Below, in pieces: positions 26,701 to 35,600 of a stretch of DNA of 64,000 bases. The stretch comes from Chrysaora quinquecirrha (taxonomy: Eukaryota > Cnidaria > Scyphozoa > Semaeostomeae > Pelagiidae). A model generated the notes under the pieces. That model worked only from the letters and a program-made list of their open reading frames with translations, was not told the DNA's origin and did not search any database. Positions within the stretch are counted from its first letter, which is position 1. The number at the start of each line of letters is the position of its first letter. The position numbers and the translations under genes were made by a program. Location: the NCBI GenBank assembly GCA_014526335.1, contig JACTAT010000037.1, forward strand, positions 9,029,444 through 9,093,443. Direction: 5' to 3'.

Positions 26701-29527
26701 TATGGTGCGAAAGAAGGATGACCATAGACCATAGCCGTAACACAAATTCAAATCGGAGGAGAGCTTTGGGCTTTAAGACTTAGAGAGTTACACGACGATT
26801 TCATTGGGCTTTTTGGCTAAGCGGAATCGACGTCGGCTCCCTGATCATGCAGGCCATGTTCGAATCCCATCTATTGTGGCACATGTTTTTTTTATAAGAA
26901 AGTTTTTTTGGGCCAGTATTGAAACTTTCTTAGATATTTCATGTTTTCAGTACCAAAACTTTCTTGTCACTTTCTTAGCAAAAATTTTGGAATACAGTAT
27001 TTCTAATAATGCACAGTTTAAGGCACTGAAAACATTGCACAAATACCACGTTTTTCATAGAAAATAGTCGTTAGACTCATTTAAATAGCAAGATGAGCGA
27101 CTGAACAGAAGAGCGGAAATAACATACAGAACATTACGAGAGAAAGTATGAAACAGAACTTTCTTAAGTTTCAAGAATCCAGTATTGAACTTTCTTAAGT
27201 TTTTAAGATGTTGAGCACTACTTTCTTATAAACAACTTTCTTATAAAAAAACGTGTATGCCACTCGTGGAAAAATCTATTCTAGTTGTTTATGAAGCCCT
27301 TCTCTGATTAGCTCCAACAAGTCCCCATTCAGTTTCATTATATCATAATCAGAACCATTATATCCTACTCAGTTTCATTATATCAAATGGCTGCTGATGT
27401 GGGTAACATTTGATGTTGGTTTTACCATAGTCATGGTTTTACGAAGAGTGGGACTTAAGCATAGATTTACGTAATTCTATCCGCAGGCCTAATCATGCTT
27501 TTACGTTATGTTGCTGCCGGGGACATATAATAGAAAATTGGTACGGGTGTGTACCGCTCGTTTGGTTCATAAGGGTGGACAAGGGTGGGGCTTCTACAAA
27601 AAATTCTCTAAACATGGGTTATTTTATTCTATTTTGTGCAAAATTGCTAAAGGTAGTCATGAATTTTATGAAATCTTAAAAAAAGTATCGAAAGTTGGTC
27701 TAAAGTACATTATTATTGAAGGTAGGTTTAGGCCTCAGAATTTCAGCAACGCACATTCCGGTCATAACTCATGTAGCCCCGAGATAGCTCCACGTAAACC
27801 GATATAAAGCCCATCTCAACCAAGACGACTGGTCCGCATCCACGCAAAAATACTCTAAAAACTCTAAATTTGATTATTACTTATTCTTTTCGAAATGGTT
27901 GAGGTTAATTCAGAATGCAACAGCCTACCTGGTCTGAATACTTCGAAAGTAGGATGTTCTTCAACCCAAGTGTATATATTTGCTTTAGTTGGAGCCATCA
28001 GTCCTGCTATCACTTTTCCTGTAGATCTCTCTAAAACAGTGATTCTCTCGTCACTGTTTTCGTCAGCAGTATCCGTGGTCGATGTTGCTGGACTGATTGT
28101 TGTTCCTTTTGAACTCTGAAAATAAAAATAAATAGATATATCTTGTTAAATAAATTGAGCGGTTTCCCCATTCTCGAATGCCAGATGCGTTTCGCACTTA
28201 TTTGAGCTGACCGTGTAAAGATATCAATTAATCTGGGATACGGGATATCATATTAAAACGTGAATTAATGAACATCAATGACATGTGCCCTGAGTGACAG
28301 CCAGTCATACTAACCAAAACAACCAGCGGAGAAACTGCGGAGTAACTTGCATTACATGAAAACTAAAGCCTTGCAAATTGACCATGTAAAGCTGGCACCT
28401 GGCCCAAAGTACGCAAACTAAATTAAAATTGGGGCACTTGACCAGACTGTGGTTAGGGACGTGTCGCCCGAGCTTCAAAAACATACTCGTTTTTTTACCA
28501 ATTTTGCTTAAACGTATACCGACTTTCCACCATCTTTTCTTGTATTACCGAATTATCAAATATCTAAATACGATCTGTGACATCAAAAATCGCTACTGTT
28601 GCTTATACCAAATTTGGAAAATCAGTACAGTTTCTTATACAGTCCGGACTTCGATTATCCGGTCCGTCAAAAATGTTCGACTACGAAAGCATTATTCAGC
28701 GAATATTCTATTTTTCTTCGCACAAACCATTCGAAGATAAAAATATCAAGCAGAAATCATCACAAAATCACTCTAAAACCTCAAATACTCTAGTATGAGG
28801 AGAATTTTTTGTTTGAAAAATAATCCTAAAAAGCTACTCTTGTTAGTTTGTAACTGGTTTTTGCTGTGATTATATATTTTCGATTATCCGGAATTTCGGA
28901 TTATCCGCACACATTTTAAAAATCTTGCGCCTCGTGTAGGCCGGATAATCGAACAACTATTGTACCTATATTCGGAAATTTGACACCGTTCCTTACACAA
29001 GAATTGTGAAAATGGATGCCCATGCGGGAATAATATACACAGTGCTCCCCCCCCCTAAAGTTAACGATTTCTGAATTCAATCATTTAGGGTGTGTTCTTC
29101 TGAACCTCAAAACCTTCCCAATTTCGAAAACAGAATGCTTCCAAAAACCGAATCCATGATTTTAAAAAAGCACGAATTCTGGAAATCGGAATGCTATCGC
29201 GCCAAAATTTTTGCTTGCCTTGTCACCAGACCCATTCTTGGAATGTATCCTGGCAACTGGTAAAATGGAAGACTGAAGACAGTTACCTCTTTGTGAGTTG
29301 GACTTTTGACACCAAGACGTCGCTGCTTATCTTCAGAAATCAATCGCAATGATTCTTTTGTATAACTATAACGATAAAAAAATACTTATAATAACAATCC
29401 CAACAATCACATTTGCAATCACAATAATAACCATAATCCCAGTCATAATCATGATCGCAATCACAATCACAATTATAACCAAAATCATCATCATCATCGT
29501 CAACATCATAATCATCTTCATCACCAC

Positions 29528-29590
<63 letters not shown>

Positions 29591-29610
29591 CATCAACATC
29601 ATCAACATCG

Positions 29611-29663
<53 letters not shown>

Positions 29664-32600
29664 GTCATCATCATCATCGTCATCATCCTCATCATCAGCA
29701 CCACCATCATCATCCTCATCATCCTCATCATCAGCACCACCATCATCAGCACCACCATCATCGTCATAATCACTACCATCATTATCGTCTTCGTTGTCGT
29801 CGTCATCAAAACTATAATCAGAACCATTACAATCATCATAATCATTATAACAACAAAAGGCATTGTCACAGGCCCTACTATCAAACTTTGGTAATTGAGT
29901 GAATAATCACTCTAAACCAATGTTAGCGAAAACCTGGTTATTGATCTGGCATACCCATAAACCCCGAATGAAACAAAATAAATTCATTGAGGATAACGAA
30001 GTATGCAAGCAGAAAACAGACATATCTTATTTAACATAAACAAAGATGGCAAAGAACCATAACAGTAGAGCTGTGTGCCACAAGGAGCTTGATTGACTTG
30101 ATCTATACTCGTAGGTGCCAAATAAACGTCTCCCCCTGTTTATTAATTTCGAGCTTTCCCCCCACCCCTTAGGACCTTATTAGGACCCCCCGTTTATTAA
30201 TTTCGGAAGAAAAAATTGCACTTGTGAAAGGAGTAAACTACGCTTCATAACCCTTATTTTTGATGAAATAACTCAGAAAAAACACAGTAGTGTACAAAAC
30301 GTTTACACTCTGTAGTGTAATGTTAGGTAGTGTAGTGTATAATAGAAAAAGTACAGTGTCTTAGGTTGTGTAGTGTATAAAAATTCCCCACCCACCCATT
30401 TATTAAACCCCTCCCCCGTTTATTATTTTTCAAATAGTTCCCACACCCTATTTATTAAGACCCACCCCCTATTTATTAAGACTCCCCCCTGTTTATTTGG
30501 CACCTAAGAATATGGGAATCAGGATTTATGGACTATTATCAATAAGTTATAAATGCAACATTATTACAATATGCAACATTCTAAAACGATGCAAAATTGT
30601 TCTCCTCACCTTGTAATGCAATCTTTGTTGCAATAAACAGCATTCTTCATCGCAGGCCTATTGCATACAATGCAGAATTTCTGTTGAATCACTGGTTTTA
30701 GAGTCTTTGGGGTTGGTGTGATCCTCACCTAAGCAATAAAAAGAGTCCAATGATGATTTGGACAAATTATTGAAATACACAAATCGCAGTGTGTATTAAA
30801 AATATTATAGAAGGAATACCCCGGCTACTCATTAACCACGCTTTCGAATCTATAATCACTACTGTGTTGGATAATCACTACTGTGGTGGTACAATTTGCG
30901 TACTGTGGTGGTAGTTTCTGCGTACTGTGGTGGATAATCACTACTTGTGGTTGGTTACTATGCTTGCGGTGGTGGCAGTTTTGGAGTACAGTGGTGGATA
31001 ATCACTACTTGTGGTGGGTTACAATGCTTGCAGTGGTGGCAGCTTTAGCGTAATGTGGTGGATAATCACTACTTGTGGTGGGTTATTATGCTTGTTGTGG
31101 TGGTAGTTTTTGCGTACTGTGGTGGATAATCACTACTTGTGGTGGGTTATAATGCTTTATGTGGTGAATACGAAATCATAGCAAAACTCTATAGATCAAG
31201 CAAGAAAAAAACCACAAAACCCACCACAGTACGACAAAACTGCCACCACCGCAAGCATAGTAACCCACCACAAGTAGTGATTATCCACCGCAGTACGCCA
31301 AAACTACCACCACCGCAAGCATAGTAACCAACCACAAGTAGCGATTATCCACCACTGTACGCAGAAACTACCACCACAACAAGCATAGTAACCCACCACA
31401 AGTAGCGATTATCCACCACAGTACGCAGAAACTACCACCACAGTAGCGATTATAGATTCGCTAGCGTGTTAACTGATTTAGGATATACAGTATCGCTGAC
31501 TGTAAGTTTTAGGCCCTGGCCAAACGATGAAACATTATCAAACATTTGAGACTTGCTTTTCAACCAATGTTTGAACGTTTGACCACGACACAAACATTGC
31601 TTCACAAGCAACGTTGATGAGCAATATTTTCGAAAGGTTAAAAATATTTCTGCTGGATGCAAGCAAAACATGTTTCACGAACAATGTTTTGTGACGTGGC
31701 CAGACGGTAAAACATTTTGCGTGACAAAAATTTCAAATTTTTGATTGTTTGGCCAAAGCCATATGAATGGTAATCCAAACAAGATTCAACTTCGGACCAC
31801 TCTGTCACGTCCACCTGTTGTCTTAGCTTTAAACTGACTTGAGATTATTCCAGGCTGACTGTAAAGCTATGGCTAAATTAGGAGACTTGTCGCGGGGGAC
31901 ACTGTATTCGGCGTGTCTCCCAGTGTGGCTAAACATGCGAGTGGCAAGCGAGCAACATGTCCCCTGAGTCATTTGCATGTTGCGGAGACAAGAAATATTT
32001 CTGCTGTCTCCCAGAAACATTTGCTTGTTTTTGCTACAAATTTTGTCGCGCGCTACCAAGTTTCTGAGGTGGTTAAACTGATAGACACCGAGGGGACATC
32101 AATGTCGCCTTAACTCTCCTGCTACGGCAAAAGATTTTTTAGGTGTTCCATCGATTGTCCTCATTACTAACATAAAAGAATTGTACCAAGCCCTACTATC
32201 AAACTTTGGCCATGGAGTGGATTATCACTCTAACCAATGTTAGCGAAAACCTGGTTAATTATCTTGCATACCCATAAACCCCTAATGATATGAAACGATA
32301 CACTGGGGATAACGAAGTATGCACTGAATGAAATGTGAACAAAAATGTTTGTTGGTTGGTTAGTTTTTTGTTTGTTATTAAGCTAGTTAGTTTATTAGTC
32401 ACCCAGTCAGTTAGTCAGTCAGTCAGTCAGTCAGTCAGTTAGTCAGTTATTGAATTTTCTAGTTAGCTAGTTAGTAAAAAATGTAGCTAGTTGGTTAATT
32501 AGTCGGTTAGTTAGTAAATTATCTAATAATTTGGTTTATTGGTTGGCTGGTAAATTAGCTAGTTAGTTAATTAGTTAGTTAGATAGATAGATAGAGAGAT

Positions 32601-35600
32601 AGATAGATAGATAGATAGGTAGATAAATAGATAGTTAGTTAGTTAGTTAGCTATTTAGTTAGTTAGCAAGCTAATTGGTTAGTTATTTAATTAGTTAATT
32701 AGTTATAGTTAGTTAGTTAGTTAGTTGGTTAGTTAGTTAGTTAGTTATTTGGTTACTAATCATTCGCTAAAGGGATGTAACAACAAGGGCAGTAATTACA
32801 ATGACAAAACTAATTTGTTTACCTTTTTGGTAACGCTACCATCATTGGGTTTCTGCTTCTTTGGTGAATCCTCGCTTTCATCGCTAGCTCTCTTTTCAGC
32901 CTCTCTTTGGGCAGATCGAAAGAAATTCGCCTTTTTGAATCATTTGACTTAATCTTGTTCTCAGTAGTAGTTGAATCACTTTTCCTTCTATCTTTTGCTG
33001 CATCTAGGCCCTTATTCAGGGATGTTTCAGCAGATTTAGTGCCATGCTCTATCTTGACATCACTTTTACCAACACCTAAACAAGTTTGGACATTAAAATG
33101 CAGCGAAAACTAATGAGAAAAAAAGAGATTTATTGCCTGGTTGTTACACACGAGATCAAGCTAATCCATACTGAATTAAAAGCTGGGTGCTCATAAAATA
33201 GTCTGTTTTTGAAAGGGTGCTTATTTGATAGCGGACGCTTATTCAAATCATTAAAGATCTTTTCGAATCATTCTCCTAGTTCCCAACCTTTTTGGAGGAG
33301 AAAAAGCTAAGAACAAAGTGAATTGTTCGCAAAATCTCAGAAATCATTCAAGTACTAGAGCATCATTAAAAAAATAAGGTTCTATTCAAAAATGACGTAA
33401 CGCCTGTTAGAGGGTGGGAGATACAGAGATTGTGACAGTAAATGACAGTTTGACAGTGACAGTGCGTGACAAGGGGGTGGTCAAATCTGTCAAAATTTGC
33501 GTGACGTCATTTTGAAAGCGAGAACATAATCGAAACAGGATGACGTTTTTTCTCTAACTAGCTACGGATGCTTATAAAAGAATGCTCAAAAATTCAGCGC
33601 TAAACTGTAGGCCTTACCTTCACTTTTGATTTTAATAACTTTCTGGTTGCCAATCTTTTCAAATGTAATATGTCCCTCAAGAGACTCTCTACGTTTGGCT
33701 TCCATTTCTGCTTTTAATTGTCTTGCTTTCATTTCCTTCAGCTGCCTTTTCCATTCGTTTTCTTCTTCGATCTTTTTAGCTTCCTTCGCATGTTTTTCCT
33801 CAGCTGTAGGCCTAGATTTCTTCTTAGCCGGTTCATGACTATGAATATCTTGAACATCTTTGTAAAATGCTTCAACTTTATGTTCCGCTGTTTCAGTTGC
33901 GTGTTTCTCTGGTGTTTCGTTCTGTAGCTTTTCGAGTAGTTTTTTTCGCAAATTTTCAGACGAACCGTCCTATGGCACAAAAATATAAGTAAGAAAAACG
34001 TTCACTAACATGTTTAGAAATTCCTTGTCATGTAGTTGGAAATCTCAAGAGAAATTTCACTTGACTTGCAATTGCTAAAAACATTTCCTAAAGTAAATTC
34101 GTGACATTTCTAGCATTTTCAGGTCTTTTTGCCACTTACTCCTATCAGCTAAGTCAACAAAAGCCGAAACATCTTTTCAGAAATACTTGAAAGCTTTTTT
34201 CGTAAGGTCAGAAGCAGGCTGTAACAATTGACTAAGAAGGATTTTCTACCCAGATACGGATTAAGCCCAGGGGGGGGGGGTACTCTCTAATGTAGGCTGA
34301 CAAGTATACGCCCCTCATATGTGTGGGTTTCTATTCCAAATTCCGTACAACTGGGTCCGATTTATCCCTAAAATGCTTTAACGTGGGTATAGAATCAAAT
34401 TTGCTTAACATTTGGTACACGAATTCATACAAAAATCATAAAACTGGGTGGCTGAATGTGTAAAACAATACCTCAAAGGTAGGTTGGTTTGTAAATACTA
34501 GGAGGCACAACCCTGTACATTTCAGGGTCAAGTACCCCCACCCGGGGGACTGAATAGACATTATGCTTTTAACACTTATAATTTCGAGGGAAACAGCAGG
34601 AAGACCAATGGAACTAATACAGCTATCCAATTTAGCTATGTTCTGTTCATTTGCAAGACATACAGACAGCATAATTCACAACCACAAGCCCAAAACAGCA
34701 ATGCAGTATCAAACTCAAAAAGTTCATTCCAAGATTCAGAGGAACAGCGGAAACATATTTATACACGAAAATAACGGAGATATTTTCAGAGATATTTTCA
34801 AATTTTATATAACATTCTTACCTTTTCATCAGATGAACTTCGTTCTTCTTCCGTCTTCAATCTATTTTTCAATCTTTCCAATCTCTCTTTTTCTTTCATT
34901 TCTTTAGAGAGTGCTTGCAATTTTCCTGTTGAAATAAAAAAAATTGTACTTAGGGCTTGGTTATATGAAGGAAATTGTCTTGCCTTGCCGAGACGAGAAG
35001 TTTTGCGGAGATCTCACCTCTACTGGAATTTCTTTGCGTTTTTCACATTATGGTTATATGATAAAATTTCTTCCCGGCATAAAGCATTATAAACCGTGAT
35101 TATCCACCACAGTACGCAGAAACTACCACCACAGTACGCAAATAGTACCACCACAGTAGTGATTATCCACCACAGTACGCTAAAACTGCCACCACCGCAA
35201 GCATAGTAACAAACCACAAATAGTGATTATCCACCACATTATGCAGTAACTACCACTACAGTACATAAATAGTACCACCACAGTAGTGATTATCCACCAC
35301 AGTATTGATTATAGATTCGCTAGCGTGATTATGCTTGGAAAGAATAAGAAATGAAACTCACTTTTACACTTTGGGCACATCCATTCTTCACCATGTTTTT
35401 CCATTTCTCTGCCATCTGCCTGAGTTATGCCAACACAATCTCCATGGAACCAATCTTCACACGTATCACAACAGATCATAAATCTAAGAAAACATAATCA
35501 TAATGTAATCATTTAATCAAAATCAGAAGGTGTCTGTGCATTCCGGGGCTGACCACTTTACTTGGGAGGGTAACAGGCCACCTTGCCATACCGCCAATTT

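Noticed and set aside
32350..32755. Telomere-like (TTAG)n tract
   Set aside because: Internal, degenerate, mixed with GATA and CAGT units; a second tract at 54610-54910 is on the other strand. Ordinary microsatellites.
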